DNA from: Jaltomata sinuosa
Lineage: Eukaryota; Streptophyta; Magnoliopsida; Solanales; Solanaceae
DNA: 64,000 nucleotides
NCBI GenBank assembly: GCA_003996215.1
Contig: QJPP01002945.1
Location: 310,001-374,000, forward strand
Reading direction: 5' to 3'
Part shown: piece by piece, positions 46,001-57,979 of the stretch
How the letters are laid out: every line of letters starts with the position of its first letter
Position numbering within the stretch: the stretch's first letter is position 1
Translations under genes and position numbers: made by a program
The notes under the pieces: model-generated
The model's database searches: none
Told to the model about the DNA's origin: nothing
Seen by the model: only the letters and a program-made list of their open reading frames with translations

Positions 46001-46478
46001 TACCTTTTGCTTTGCATTTGGTGCTCATACTATACTCTGCATCTTCTGGTGTAGATCCTAGTGTGGGCTATCGTCGTTAGCTCATTGGAGACTCGTGCGA
46101 GGAGCTATTTTGGGGATATTTCAGACTGAGGGTGAGATATTGACAATCGGAGCTTAACTTTTAGTTATCTTTTGTATCATGTACTCTATTACTACTCAGA
46201 GACATCTGTATATTATTTTGGACCCTTTGTACTCCTTATATGTAGTTCTGGCTCTATACTATGATACCAGATTTTGAGTTTTGTTAGCTTTCGCATATAT
46301 GTTATATATATTCCTGATGTTCACTTTCTTTACTTATTGCCCTTGCTTCCGCTATTTAAACTATTCTTCCGCTCATGTGTTAGATAGTAGCCCATTACTG
46401 ACCGTTCCAGGCTAACGAATTGGTTCATCTACTGGAGGATTGTAGGTGCCATCATTACTGAGAAATCGAGTCGTAACA
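43017..46478 (+). repeat. 3' LTR of Tekay copy 3
   Basis: It starts TATAATGACAC (expected TGTAATGACCC) and ends GAGTCGTAACA, 3462 bp long. The palindrome array at 43690-43921 keeps more CpG than the 5' LTR, with GCGATCGCGATG twice, and lies right before TATATAAA (43926-43933). Confidence 0.92.
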
Positions 46479-47235
46479 TCTGGTCACATAAAAAACATAC
46501 TGAGTTCTTCTTACTATGTTGGTTGTGTAATTTATCTTCTTCATTGTGGATGTTATTGTGTGTTTCATGTCTATGTGTTGAATCTAGTAATTTGACATCT
46601 CTTAATTTGTATGTTTGGTACTTTGTGTTTGTCCATAATAATAATTCATTTTCCTTCTGATGGAATATCCTGTCCAGTCTCCTCCACTGCACCACCTTAC
46701 ACTCTATAGTTAGAGCATATTCTTCAAAGAAATGAACTATCAATGTCCATTGTTTAGGAATATACTTCCACCAGGGATACCTTGCTTTTGCAAATAAGTT
46801 CACATTCCTATTGATTTCGTGAATTACCTTAGAGATATACATTATGTCCCCATCTAAAATATATTTCTCCTCTTCCAGATGTGCCACAACATAAAAGCTG
46901 AGATAGCCTAATAAAGAGGTTTCACTTTATTTATACACTCAATAGTCCACCATTTAGTAAGGAGTAACCTTTAGTTGGAGATAAGGACCATACACCCTTG
47001 TTGCTATGGCAAAAGTCAACTAGATCACTACAACAGAGGGATATGTAAGGAAGAGATTATCAATTGTCTCTTGGGTAGAATTAGAACAACACCTACCTGG
47101 TGAATCCTCTATTACCCTAATCCTAGTCAGAACTTCCCATTAGGGATTCTCTGTTTCCAATGTCTCCACTGGAAAAAGTATACCTTAAAAGGTACACCTT
47201 TAATCTACATATTAGTAAAGTACTTTTTCTTCTCC
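46479..47235 (-). mobile_element. LINE fragment (zf-RVT to RNase H linker), minus strand
   Basis: The minus-strand frame at 46429-46887 includes MAHLEEEKYILDGDIMYISK, VIHEINRNVNLFAKARYPWW and IECKVVQWRRLD. This resembles the linker between the zinc-binding RT tail (zf-RVT) and RNase H of plant L1-type ORF2 proteins. Further upstream AISAFMLWHIWKRRNIF matches the zf-RVT end. The Tekay insertion cuts it on the left. It has many stops and no 5' or 3' end of a LINE, so it may have been captured by the CACTA rather than inserted intact. Confidence 0.55.
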
Positions 47236-47242
47236 TCTTCTC

Positions 47243-47335
47243 TTTAAAGAATCTGTTAAGTTTCTTCTTTCTGTTAGCTTTAGTTTCTCAATTCTTCATA
47301 TATTTTTAATCTCACACATGTTTCTTTTTGACAGT
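47243..47335 (+). repeat. second copy of the 27967-28070 sequence
   Basis: TTAAAGAATCTG...GACAGTCT is roughly 85% identical by eye to 27975-28070, including the acceptor-like TTTCTTTTTGACAG. The two copies are direct repeats separated by the Tekay element and the LINE fragment. Confidence 0.8.
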
Positions 47336-47339
47336 CTGA

Positions 47340-47570
47340 ACTTCAGAAACATTAAAACTTTGGATAACTAATGGATGAAGCATTTAGGGCAGTGTTTAGA
47401 AGGGAGCAGCTTGGTCGAGTATGATTCTATGGAAGATCAGTGACAATAAGTTCTCTACAAAAAGATGAGAAAATCAACAAGCTCCAGCAAAATCATAACA
47501 ATCACGTCTCTACTTTGAAAGTAGAAATGCAAGAAATGAGAGCCAAAATTCAAGAATTGGGGCAATAGCA
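47340..47570 (+). pseudogene. possible CACTA accessory transposase fragment (coiled coil)
   Basis: After the acceptor-like site one frame reads DEKINKLQQNHNNHVSTLKV, EMQEMRAKIQELGQ before a stop. This heptad-like coiled coil is similar to C-termini of plant Ptta/En/Spm (Transposase_24) proteins. Upstream AFRAVFRREQLGRV also fits but is followed by stops. The assignment rests mainly on the CACTA context and the coiled coil. Confidence 0.35.
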
Positions 47571-49963
47571 ACATTGATTTCGTCTATGGTGCAAAACAAT
47601 CCATGACTAAATGTTCAAGATATACACGGGTTTGTCAGCTTTAGTCAACCTTCTCGAGTTGATGGTACTAGTTCACAGGGTGTAAAAGGCCATAATCTTC
47701 CACAATCTTCTGGATCAACTCATGGTCTAATTCTTGAAAAGGTATTTATACTCCACTTCCCACAAAACTTAAATGATTTCTACTTTGTATTGAGTTAATC
47801 ATAGAAACTTCTTGTTTTGGATTAGATGCTAAACCATATAATTCTTATTTGTAGCAGCTCTCAACTTGTCTCCTAACTTTTTTATGCATATGTTGTTGCT
47901 GGTATTTACTAGAATGGGTAATGCTAGTATTATTTCTTTTTGGGAGTTACAAATTATTTCCTATTTTGATATTTCAGTTCTCTAACTCTTATGGCTTCAG
48001 TTTCAACAGATTGTAGAAGTTTATTTGGGATTTTTTAAATTTAAAGTTGTGTTTAGACATGCATTTCACTTGAAAAAAGTTGATATTTTGTGAGTGGAAA
48101 CAATTTTTCACTTGAAAAACTAGTTCTTGCAAAAATAACTAAAAGACCATGTTGATAATTTTGTCTTTGAACCTTAGCATTTTGATTGTCTCTCTGTTTG
48201 AGTATTTGAGTATTCACTAGAATTTGGGTCATGCAGTATCTTCTTGGGAGTTACAGATAATACACATCTTGGTATTTCAGTTCTAGAGCTCTGATTAATT
48301 GGTTTCAAGACTTCTATGATAGTGAAAAGAATACCCAACTAACTTGGGAAGTTCAATCCAGTTGAAAGATCCTAGTGTGACATCTCTACAATGGTTTATA
48401 TTTATCAGGCTTCTTTGGTATTTGGGATTCTTAATCGTGGTATTTCAATATAAATTCTACTTTAGGAGGTTTGCAGGTTTCTCCTTTATGAAGCGGATAT
48501 GCAGTAATCATTGCTTGAGTTATCAGTTGTTGGGAATCCAGACAAGATGGATGAACTCCCTTGTTTCAGTAGCGGATGAACTCCCTTGTTTTCATAGAGG
48601 ATGAACTCCCTTGAAGTAGATAGGAAGACTCTTCAACTCTGAAGGTATTAGCATATTTATTTTGTTTAAATTATTCTTTATTTTAGAAATGTACTTTTTG
48701 TGCTAGGATTATTGAGGTATTGTGTATGATGAATATGTTGATTTCTCAAATGCTTGAAATTTCATATATTATCAAAGACTAAAATACTAAAATACTGGTG
48801 TATGTTTTTTTCAATTTTTTTTGCTTTGCAGTTCTTTCAATTGTTATGGATATAACAGTAAACCTTCCGGATGACGTATTATTCTAAGAGTTTGTAAGAC
48901 CATATTACAATTAGTGTTGAATCTGAATACTTAAAATATTATAGTAGTAGACCCTTGTTTGAAGTTTCATGAGGAGGATAAGTTTAGCGTTTTGCAGTTT
49001 AGTTTTTCAATTACAGTTAATAGAAATTAAAGAAAGAAAGGGACTAAAAGCCATCTACTTTGCAAGTAGCAGTTGGTCATTTGTTATACTCAAACATCTA
49101 GGTTTGTTTGGTAAACTAAATTGTTGAAAAAGTATAGAAAATAAAAAACTTTGCATAATACAAATTGATTTAAGGATTCCTCTAACCACAATATTTATGA
49201 AGTGATACTGAGTAGATGAAAGAAAATCTTATACTTGGAATGTTTGTCCAGAAGTTTTTAATACGACAGTGCCAGGCTAGCTTGCACACACCTTGACTAG
49301 TCTATGAAAACCTTTGTCACAAGCACATCAGGACCCAAAATTTAATGTTAGTTGAAAGATTACCCTACATGTCTTAGTACATCTGCCTAAATTTTACCTA
49401 AAGGCTTTAACCAGTGGCCAATACATTAAAACTAAGTTGCTCGGATTCTCCAAAAATGTTGTCGTACCCGTGTTAGATCTTCCAAAAATGCACCACTTTT
49501 AAGAAGGCTGCTCCTAAGAAGAGACAACAACAGTTTAATGAAACTCCTTGCTCTGGGTTTTTATTGCTTTAAAGAACTCAATAATTTTTCTATTTTCTTT
49601 CATCTAATAATTTTCTGAAAGAGGTCCTTAGATAACCATTTTGGGGGTTCTGCTTTCCTAACACAAGTTTGTGCCTGAAAAAAGCTTTGAATATTAGCTC
49701 TCATGCCTTGTAGTTTTTGAATAAACAAGTCAAAGTAACACGAATTAGACCTAACATAATTAAAATTGTAAAGACTGATCCAAGGTATTAAAATCTACTA
49801 ACTAGTAAACTGTTTAAGTATTGTTTTGATATTGTTTCCTGGTAAATTAACTAAATTTTAGTACTTCTTGCTTACCTTGCATTAACTTTGATTCTATTAG
49901 CTAATAAATGTGTTCAAATGGAGCTAGAATTTGGTCTATAATATCCAAACTTTATTTAAATAT
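47571..49963 (+). other. CACTA interior without recognisable gene
   Basis: AT-rich DNA with no coding frame. A 25-26-bp unit with GGATGAACTCCCTTG occurs three times at 48549-48613. I see nothing else of note before the gypsy element that inserted at 49964. Confidence 0.55.
48549..48613. repeat. minisatellite, three units of 25-26 bp
   Basis: GGATGAACTCCCTTG starts at 48549, 48574 and 48599. Spacers TTTCAGTAGC and TTTTCATAGA are similar, so this is a short tandem duplication. Confidence 0.9.
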
Positions 49964-50778
49964 TGATATGATATCGCTCGGCATAACCCTTACTAGGCCA
50001 TTCACTAGGAGTCAAGCTAAATAACTCCAAGCCTTACAAGTTCTATTCATGAAGAAAGAGGCCTTGGAGACCATGGAGGAATGTCGATCAAGGATCTATA
50101 ACTTATAGATGATCACGTGGAAAGAAGAGGCTGCCAACTATTTTGCTTAATAGTGTGACCAGTAGGGAGACACACACAATGCATAGTGTATTTCGCACCA
50201 GTAACGTCGCACACCATGTGCATTGGGCACAATGCTTTGTGCGTTTGGCACACCATTTTGCCCATGACCCGTCATGGGCTGAGTTTAGAGTCTTGTAAGG
50301 TCACTTTTGGGTTTTTAATTGTCCAAAGCAAATACTATAAATACATGACTTAGTCATTTACATTTCTCAAATTTTGATGAATATTGAATGTTGCTTTTGA
50401 AAGCTTGTAGTTGTTATTCTAGCTTGTTGTCATTGAATGGATTTCCCAATAAGCTAATTAGTTGTAGAAATCTATTGGGTGGATTCCTAATAGTCTATTA
50501 GGTGGATTCCTAATAGTTAGTTGAGTGAATAGGGGTGGATTTCTTTGATTGTTTGGTAACTTCTTTGCTTAATTAATCATAGAGTCATCCATTTGTGGAT
50601 TCAATTGGTTTTCTCTTTGTTTGATTGAGAGATTATTATTTGTTGAACAAGTTCAATTAGGAGGTGAAGGTATAAAATCCTTTGCTGCCCATAAACTTGA
50701 TTAATTGGCTTTAATCCACATATCTTTTATTTATTTCAATTCTGCATTTAATTAGTCTCCCTAATCAAGATCCTATCA
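49964..50778 (+). repeat. 5' LTR of 49964-57979 element
   Basis: It starts TGATATGATATCGC and ends GATCCTATCA. At 50166-50279 it has an array of CACAATGC, CACACCATGTGC and GGCACACC words, ending in the dyad CCCATGACCCGTCATGGG. TATAAATA follows at 50336-50343. Confidence 0.9.
50336..50343 (+). promoter_or_regulatory. LTR TATA box of 49964-57979 element
   Basis: TATAAATA in AATACTATAAATACATG, about 57 bp downstream of the dyad array. The 3' LTR has TATATATAC at the same place. Confidence 0.6.
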
Positions 50779-50780
50779 TT

Positions 50781-50792
50781 TGGTATCAGAGC
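50781..50792 (+). other. primer-binding site, tRNA-iMet type (49964-57979 element)
   Basis: TGGTATCAGAGC begins three bases after the 5' LTR end. Confidence 0.92.
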
Positions 50793-52086
50793 TTAGGCTA
50801 AAAGATTTTTCCCACAATTCTTAATCCTAGGTTCATAAATCTGAAAAAATTTAAAATATTGAAGAAAAACTTTTTTGGAAAATTTTGCAAAAATATTATT
50901 TGATCTAGTGTTTTGTTTGACAATCTGGTACTAGAATTGTGTTCTCTAATATCAATTGAGTCTAGATCTGAGATTTGGGCTTGTTTAGAGTTGAATTGAA
51001 GAGTTCACCATTGTTGGGTGAAGAAGCTTGAAAAACAAGTTCAAGATCTGGGTTGATTTGAGACTTCAAACCTATTGGGCTTTGATCTTCTAGTCATAAG
51101 GAGCTTGAATCTCAGATTTGGAAGGACTTAGTTAAGGTTTGAAAGATTCACCATTTTGAAGTTTGAAGAACTTGAAAAACACAAAATGGGTCTCTTCAAT
51201 TTGAATTAAATTGAATCTAATTTGTACCGAGCTTTGTTCTCTATATCGAGGAGAGGCTACATTTCAAATTTAGAGTCAACCGAGTTAAATGAGAGAGTTG
51301 AAAATTTAAAATTCATAAGTGTCCTTGGTGTTCTTCAAGGTATTGTTGAAGAAGAAGGTGAATTAAAAGGTGTTTGATCCAAAGAAGAAGCAAAGAGAAA
51401 GAGTACTTATGCTGGTACCCAAAGGAATTTACCAAAAAGGGCAAGTACTAGGAGGAAAAAGTACAAAAAACCTAAAAAACGAGTACAAAAGTGGAAGCTA
51501 TAGTGTTCTACCTAGGGCAGGTGCGGAGCGAGGTGCGTTGGTCATTTTTCTTGGTGCAAAATGCACCAGCACTTCGCTCTAGGCAGGTTGACAATCTCTT
51601 TGGGCGTGCAAAGTTGAGGTGCAACGGGCTCTCTTCCTAGTGCGAACCGCATCAACTTTGGCACGGGCTGAAAGTTGAAGAATCGATTTTCTCCATGAAA
51701 TCTCAAGTTTAATCTTCTTAGTTTCATTTTTTTGATTCTCCTATCATATAGAAATCCTAAGACTAGTTAACAACAAGTATTTGATCTACTTAGTTGTGAT
51801 TAGATCTTTTGTGTTCGTTTTCATTTCGTACCAATTTCTTGTTAGCTTATATAATTTATACATTCGTTGGAAACCTTCTTGGCTCAGTCCATTTGATTTT
51901 GAGTCGTACTTCTTCTAGGAAACAAGAATTCATTCCTCCACAAAGGATAGGTGACCTTGTTCTTGGTTGAGCAAAGGAACTTCACTATCAATCTTTTGAA
52001 GATGCATAGAAGGTAAGGTGAGCATTCACATACGAGAGGGTGAGGAACTTTTCTACTAACCTCGTGTGTTGAATTTTGCAGGTACA
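50793..52086 (+). other. long leader of 49964-57979 element
   Basis: Non-coding, 1.3 kb between primer site and gag. It ends GTTGAATTTTGCAG|GTACAATG, an acceptor-like site directly before the Gag ATG, so a spliced leader is possible. A cluster of GGTGCG / CGCACC-like words lies at 51518-51665. Confidence 0.6.
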
Positions 52087-53640
52087 ATGTCAAAAGCACT
52101 TGATTGTGCTCATGAAGGACATGATTTATTTAGTATTGAGGCGGCCTTTGCCTCAATCACAATGCAATTAGCAGATATAAGTAGGAGCATAGAGGCTCTG
52201 AATGGAAGGATGGATCATATGGAGATCGAATAGGATAGTGAATATTGAGAGTCCTAATCGGGAGGACTCACTTGATACTACTCATGGGTTGGGATAAAAT
52301 TATAACAGAAGTTACTCAATGACGATTACGCCGGGACATGCAAGTGAGTTATGCAACCCCCAAAATAATCCAAGCCTCACCCCATAAATCCAACAACCTC
52401 CTTTACAAATGTCTAACTATCCGAAAAATGTTAGATAAAGCTACACTCATCCAAATTACCCGATATAAGAGGAACGTCCTTTTGTAGCAAACCAAAACCA
52501 AACTCTACTTCGAAATGCATCACATGCTTACTTTCATGTGACACATAACCAAAACCATGAACCATACCAAGATAGACACCACAATCCACTCTATGAAGAG
52601 TATGAGGAAGCTTGTTCTAATAGACACTATGATGGACCTCAACATGGTGGAAGACAAGGTTATAGTGCATCGAGAGATAGTGTGCAACCCGGAGGCTATG
52701 GTCAAAATCAAGGTGCAAGATGGCAAAGGAATGGAGATCGAGGTGAATAGTATGATGATCACCAAGGTGATCATTATGGTAATCGAGGTGATAGATATGG
52801 TGGTCACTATGATGATACATATGGTTATTGTCAAGGAGATCATGGTGACCATGATCGAGGATTGAATACCATCAAGGTTACTCTTCTAATATTCAAAGGT
52901 AGTAGTGATTCAAAAGAATTCCTTTAATGGAGATTACAAAGTGAGCGGATCTTTCTCACCAATAATATTTTGAAAGCATTGAAAGCATTGAAAGCAAAGT
53001 ATGCCATTACTCAATTTGAGGGGTATGCATCCACATCGTGGGAGTCCAAAGTCAGGTAACGATCCCGAGATATCTTTCATGATTTTCATACATGGCAATA
53101 GTTTCTAGCACTTATAGAGGTGACGTATGTCACACATACTTATCATCAAGTGGTTCTGAAGAAGGTGTACATGCTTCGACAAGGTTCCAATAGTGTTGAG
53201 GAGTATTATGATGAGTTCGAAAGTTTGAGAATGAAGTTTAAGCTTGATGAACCAATGTTGAACATGGTGATATGGTTTGTCAACAACTTGAAGAAAGACA
53301 TCTCAAAGCCGATGTGACTCAAACACTATGATAGCTTGGAGGAAGCCTATCATGATGCTACCAAGGTAGAGATTGACTTAAAAGATGAGAAGTCATTCCA
53401 AGCCAAAGGTACTACAACTTACTCATGGAACAAGAATAATTACAAGTGGAAGTATTCTACCACTCCGGAGTACACAAAGGGTAGTGGTCAAGCTACTTAA
53501 GCTAAGGTTGATAAGCCAAAGTGGAATGACAAGGCAAAGGAAGGTAACCAATCAAAACCTATTTTTCCTCGTCCTTCTACCATTTAATGCTTTAGATGTC
53601 AAGGAAGGGGACACATTGCTAGTGAATGCCCCAACCAAAG
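52087..53640 (+). pseudogene. gag: gag of 49964-57979 element
   Basis: ATG at 52087 opens MSKALDCAHEGHDLFSIEAA, and the frame soon reaches a stop near 52231. The capsid region is spread over frames: FLTNNILKALKALKAKYAIT, then MLRQGSNSVEEYYDEFESLR (53120-53317), typical of the Retrotrans_gag domain. A low-complexity Gly/Asp/His/Tyr linker lies at 52540-52860. The zinc knuckle at 53588-53629 is complete, CX2CX4HX4C (CFRCQGRGHIASEC). The protein would assemble particles and bind RNA. Multiple breaks inactivate it. Confidence 0.87.
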
Positions 53641-54420
53641 AATGATTGTGGCTTACAAAGATGGGTACCATACCAGAGAAGATGAAGAGTGTGGTGAAGA
53701 GAGTGGAGATGAAGAACCCAAATATGGTGATGCTGAAACACCTTTGAATGATGATAATGAGAGGATAGAAGAGAGGCCAAACTTTGCTTGTCTTATGAAT
53801 ATAAAGGTGCCTCTAGAGTGTGATGATGATGAGCCATTTCCCCTTAACACGAAATTGTCTTGTGTTGTGAGGCTAATCATGGAAGCTATTGCTAAAGAGG
53901 AGATTGATCAATAGGAACACTTGTTTCATGCTAGATGCAAGATCTTAGACAAGATTTCTGCCTTAATCATTGATAGTGGGAGTTGCACTAATGTGGTGAG
54001 TGACACTTTGGTAGCACGAATGCAACTCCTACAAAGAAGAATCATAGTCCTTACAAGATCCAATGGCTAAATGAAAGCGGTGAAATGAAGGCCCTAGAGC
54101 AAGTAAGAATTAAATTTAGCATTGGTAAATGTCAAGATAAAGTTCTTTTTGAAATTGTACCTATGCTAGCATGCCATATATTACTTGGAAGACCTTGGCA
54201 ATTTGATAGGGATGTTGTACATCAAGGGAGAACTAACTAACAAGTATTCCTTTGTATTTTGTGGAAGAAAGTTCTCTCTTGCTCCCTTAAATCCCTACCA
54301 AGTGAGTGAAGATTACCGGATCATGAAGGAACTCCGGGAGAAAATAAAAGTTGGGGAGGATGTTAGTGAAAGCTCCACATGTGTGAAATAAAAGGGACAA
54401 GGCTTAGCTAAAAAGAAGAA
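53641..54420 (+). pseudogene. aspartic protease of 49964-57979 element
   Basis: After the knuckle comes an acidic stretch (EECGEESGDEEPKYGDAE). The retropepsin active site IIDSGSCTNVVSDTLVARM follows near 53962-54020, with an intact D-S-G. The ILLGRPWQFDRD-like motif is seen near 54180, across a frameshift. Stops at about 54070 break the frame. Confidence 0.85.
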
Positions 54421-55950
54421 CAAGATGTGCATGATAGCTAAGGAATGCAAATGTTTAAAAGGTGTTGATGAGGAATGCTTTCTAGTTTGCCTTGTCAACA
54501 TGGATCTATTGTTGCATGCTAACCAAGATACTAGCACTTTTCCTAGTATCGTGCCTTCTCTTTTGCAAGAATATGAGGGTTTATTTCCCAAAGAGATGCC
54601 TAATGGATTGCCTCCCTTAAGGGGTATTGAGCACCAAATTGACTTTGTGCCCGGATCTCAAATTCCAAACCATCCAGCATATAGAAGCAATCTGGAAGAG
54701 ACTAAGGAGTTATAAAAGAAAATTGATGAACTCCTTAAAAAGGGGATTGTCAAAGAAAGTCTTAGTCCTTGTGTCGTACCAATTATCCTTATTCCCAAAA
54801 AGGATAGCACTTAGAAAATGTGTATTAATTGTAGAGACGACAACAAAATAATAGTGAAGTATCGACATCCTATTCCTAGGATTGATGACATGTTGGATAA
54901 GCTATGTGGCTCAAGTATCTTTTCGAAGATTGATCTTCAAAGTGTCTATCACAAAATTTTCATGAACCCTAGTGATGAATGGAAGATGGCCTTCAAAAAT
55001 AAGTTTGGTTTGTATGAGTGACTAGTTATGCCTTTTGGCTTGACTAATGCCCCTAGAACTTCTATGAGGTTGATGAACCATGTGTTGAATCCCTTCATCA
55101 ATAAGTTTGTAGTCGTTTATTTCGATGACATACTTGTATATAGTAGAACCATTGATGAGCATGTTGTCCATTTGAGCCAAGTATTTGATGTTCTACATGA
55201 GAGGCTCTTTGCAAATCTCAAGAAGTTTTTGTTTTGTGTTGAGAAGGTGGTGTTCTTGGGGTTCCTGGTGAGTGCCAATTGTTTAGAGGTGGATGAAGAA
55301 AAGGTTGAGTCCATTAGATCTTGGCCAACTCCTACTAATGCAACAGAAGTAAGGAGTTTCCATGGGTTGGCAAGTTTCTATCACTGATTTATGAAAGACT
55401 TTAGCACTATTGCTTCCCCTCTAACCGAATTGATCAAAATGGAAACATCCTTTATTTGGGGAGATGTTCAAGAGAAAGCCTTTCAAGAGTTGAAGTCTAT
55501 GTTGAGCACTTCTCCTTTGCTACAATTCTTGACTTTTATAAAGCCATTGAAAATGAGTGTGATGCTTTGAGTGTTGGCATTGGTGGAGTATTAATGCAAC
55601 AAAAGGAAACCTTGGGGCCTACTTTAGTGAAAAGCTAAAGGGGGCTTCTTTTAAATACTCAACATATGATAAAGCGTTGTATGCACTTGTATGGGTGTTG
55701 GATCATTGACAACACTATATATGGCATAAAGAGTTTGTGATAAGGATGGATCATGAGTCCTTGAAGCCTCTAAAGAGAAAATCAAAGTTGAAAAAGCACC
55801 ATGCTAAGTGGGTGGAATTCATTGAAACATTTCCTTATGTGATCTACTACAAGCAAGGGAAAGAAGACGTGGTGGCTAATGCTTTGTCTAGAAGGTTCAT
55901 ATTGGTTAACACCTTGACTTCTAGAATGATGGGATTTGAAAGATTAAAGG
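54421..55950 (+). pseudogene. reverse transcriptase and RNase H of 49964-57979 element
   Basis: The linker FPKEMPNGLPPLRGIEHQID leads into RT. RT shows YRHPIPRIDDMLDKL, SKIDLQSVYHKI, the block PFGLTNAPRTSM with a stop before it (TGA at 55020), and the catalytic YFDDILVYS near 55120. The thumb (FLGFLVSANCLEVDEEKV) and RNase H (VGIGGVLMQQ, HHAKWVEFIETFPYVIYYK, ANALSRR) follow in different frames. All catalytic motifs are recognisable, but the frame is broken at least five times. Confidence 0.9.
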
Positions 55951-57170
55951 AGTTCTACTCTAAGGACTCCGACTTCACGGAGGTTTGTGATGAACTTGGC
56001 CAAGGGAAGCGTGTGGAATATTTCCAAATGATTGATGGTTATTTGTTAAAGGATGGCAAGGTGTATGTGCCTATGAGTTCGTGGAGGGAGCTCTTCCTCA
56101 AAGAAGCTCATAGTGGTGGCATTATGGGGCACTTTGTTGTCAACAAAACACTTTACATTCTCATGGAAAATTCTATTGGCCAAGGATGAAGCATGATGTG
56201 GAGAAGCTATATGGACAATGCCTCGAATGCAAGAAAGTCAATTCAAAGACTCGACCCTAAGATATGTACACACCTCTTCCCACCCCTCTTGGTCCTTGAA
56301 TGGAAATTTCTATGGATTTTGTGTTGGGACTTCCAAGAACAAAAGGAGGGAATGATAGTATCTTTTTGGTATTGGGTAGATTTTTTAAAATGTCTCAATT
56401 TATTCCATGCCATAAATGTGATGATGCATCCTATGTTGCATCTTTGTTTGTGATTCATGTGCTTAAATTGCATGGAGTACCTCACACCGTTGTTATGGAT
56501 AGGGACTCCAAGTTTTATAGCCATTTTTGGAAGATTCTATGAGGTACACGTGGTACCAAACTCATGTTCTCTACTTCTTGTCATCCTGAAATGGATGGTC
56601 AAACCGAAGTAGTCAATATAACTCTTGGGAGCATGCTTCGTTGCATGATTAGAGGATTCCCAACTTCATGGGAGGACCATTTTCCTTTGGTTGAATTTTC
56701 ATATAATCGGTCTCTTCACTCCTTTATTGTCATGCTCCATTTGAAGTGTGTTATGGGTTTAACCCATTAGTTCTATTATCCTTAACACCTTTGTCTAATG
56801 ATGTTGTTGTGAGCTTAGATGCAAAGTGAAGGGTAAAGAGATGGTAAAGATTCATACCAAGGTGGGGGAAGCAATGTAAAAGAACAACCCAAGGTGGCTC
56901 TCCGCCAAAATCATGGAAGAAAGAAGTGATCTTTAAACCCAAAGATTGTGTTTCGGTCCACTTTTGGAAGGAAATATTCCCACAACTCCGCAAAAAAAAG
57001 TTGAGTCCAAGGGGTGATGGCCCATTCCAAGTGCTTGAAATGATCAATGACAATTCCTACAAGGTCGATCTACCATGTGAGTATAATGTTCACAATGTTT
57101 TCAACATAAGTGATCTATCTTCTTATGTTGTAGGTAAAGCTATGGATTCGAGGAAGAATGATTTTCAAGG
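55951..57170 (+). pseudogene. integrase of 49964-57979 element
   Basis: The zinc-binding region shows LKEAHSGGIMGHFVVNKTL, then CLECKKVNSKT in another frame (about 56216-56250). The core has D in MDFVLGLPRTKGG (56300), D in VVMDRDSKFYSHFW and E in GQTEVVN (56564 onward), so the D-D-E triad is visible. The C-terminal PRGDGPFQVLEMINDNSYKV, YNVHNVFNISDLSSY module ends the polyprotein at about 57230, running into the LTR. Frameshifts lie near 56190, 56540 and 56770. Confidence 0.88.
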
Positions 57171-57179
57171 AGGGGAGGA
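57166..57179 (+). other. polypurine tract of 49964-57979 element
   Basis: AAGGAGGGGAGGA immediately precedes the 3' LTR start and is the expected plus-strand primer. Confidence 0.85.
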
Positions 57180-57979
57180 TTATACGATATCTCCCGACAC
57201 AACCCTTATGAGTCCATTCACTAGGAGTTAATCTAAAGAAATCCAAGCCTTACAAGCTCTATTCATGAAGAAAGAGGCCTTGGAGACCATTGAGGAGCGT
57301 CAATCAAGGATCTACAACTTATGGATGATCGGATGGAAAGAAGAGGCTGCCATTGATTCTGCTTAATGGTGCGGTCAGTAGGGTGACACACATAATGCAT
57401 AGTGCATTTCGCACCAGCAACGTCACACACCATGTGCGTTGGGCACAATGCTTTGTGAATTTGGCACACCATTTTGCCCATGACCCATCATGGGCTGAGT
57501 TTAGAGTCTTCTAAGGTCACTTCTAAGCCTTTAATTGTACAAGGCAAATACTATATATACATGCCATAGTCATTTACATTCCTCCGATTTTGATGAATAT
57601 TGAATGTTTCTTTTGAAAGCCTTGTAGTTGCTATTCTAGCTTGTAGTCATTGGATGGATTTCCCAATTAGCTAATTAGTTGTAAAAATCTATTGGGTGGA
57701 TTCCTAATAGTTAGTTAAGTGATTAGGGGTAGATTTCTTTGATTACTTGTTAACTTCTTTGCTTAATTAATCATAGAGTCATCCATTTGTGGATTAAATT
57801 AGTTTTCTCTTTGTTTGATTGAGAGATTATTATTTGTTGAACAAGTTCAATAGGGAGGTGAAGGTATAAAGTCCTTTGTTGGCCATAATCTTGGTTAATT
57901 GGCTTTAATCCACATATCTTTTGCTTATTAAATTTCCGCATTTGGATTTTTATTAATCTCCCTAATCGAGATCTTATCA
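57180..57979 (+). repeat. 3' LTR of 49964-57979 element
   Basis: It starts TTATACGATATC (expected TGATAYGATATC) and ends GATCTTATCA, 800 bp long. It repeats the dyad array (57385-57500) of the 5' LTR with scattered substitutions. Confidence 0.9.

Larger units (their letters stand above)
28072..46478 (+). mobile_element. Tekay/Del-type Ty3/gypsy retrotransposon, copy 3, complete with two LTRs and a nested insertion
   Basis: LTRs of about 3.4 kb at 28072-31452 and 43017-46478 enclose a primer site, gag, protease, RT, RNase H, integrase and chromodomain-like tail. The flanking 5-mers are TCTAG (left) and TCTGG (right), a target duplication with one transition. The LTRs differ by many substitutions and indels, including about 75 bp missing from the left copy near 29972, so the insertion is old. 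A second element (33474-40139) splits it between protease and RT. Without that insertion it spans about 11.7 kb. Confidence 0.94.
49964..57979 (+). mobile_element. Ty3/gypsy retrotransposon with 0.8-kb LTRs, nested in the CACTA
   Basis: LTRs at 49964-50778 and 57180-57979 enclose an iMet primer site, a long leader, gag, protease, RT, RNase H, integrase and a purine tract. Flanking 5-mers are AATAT and AATGT, a duplication with one transition. Pol order is RT before integrase. The C-terminal GPFQVLEMINDNSYKVDLP module is of chromovirus type, but I cannot fix the clade (CRM- or Reina-like). Each gene has stops or frameshifts. Confidence 0.92.

Noticed and set aside
47024..47036. ATCACTACAACAG as another CACTA end
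   Set aside because: Only the first nine bases match, with no subterminal words or partner end.
52520..52865. Overlapping ORFs of low complexity (Ile/Thr/Met- or His/Asp-rich)
   Set aside because: They are alternative frames of the repetitive Gag linker.
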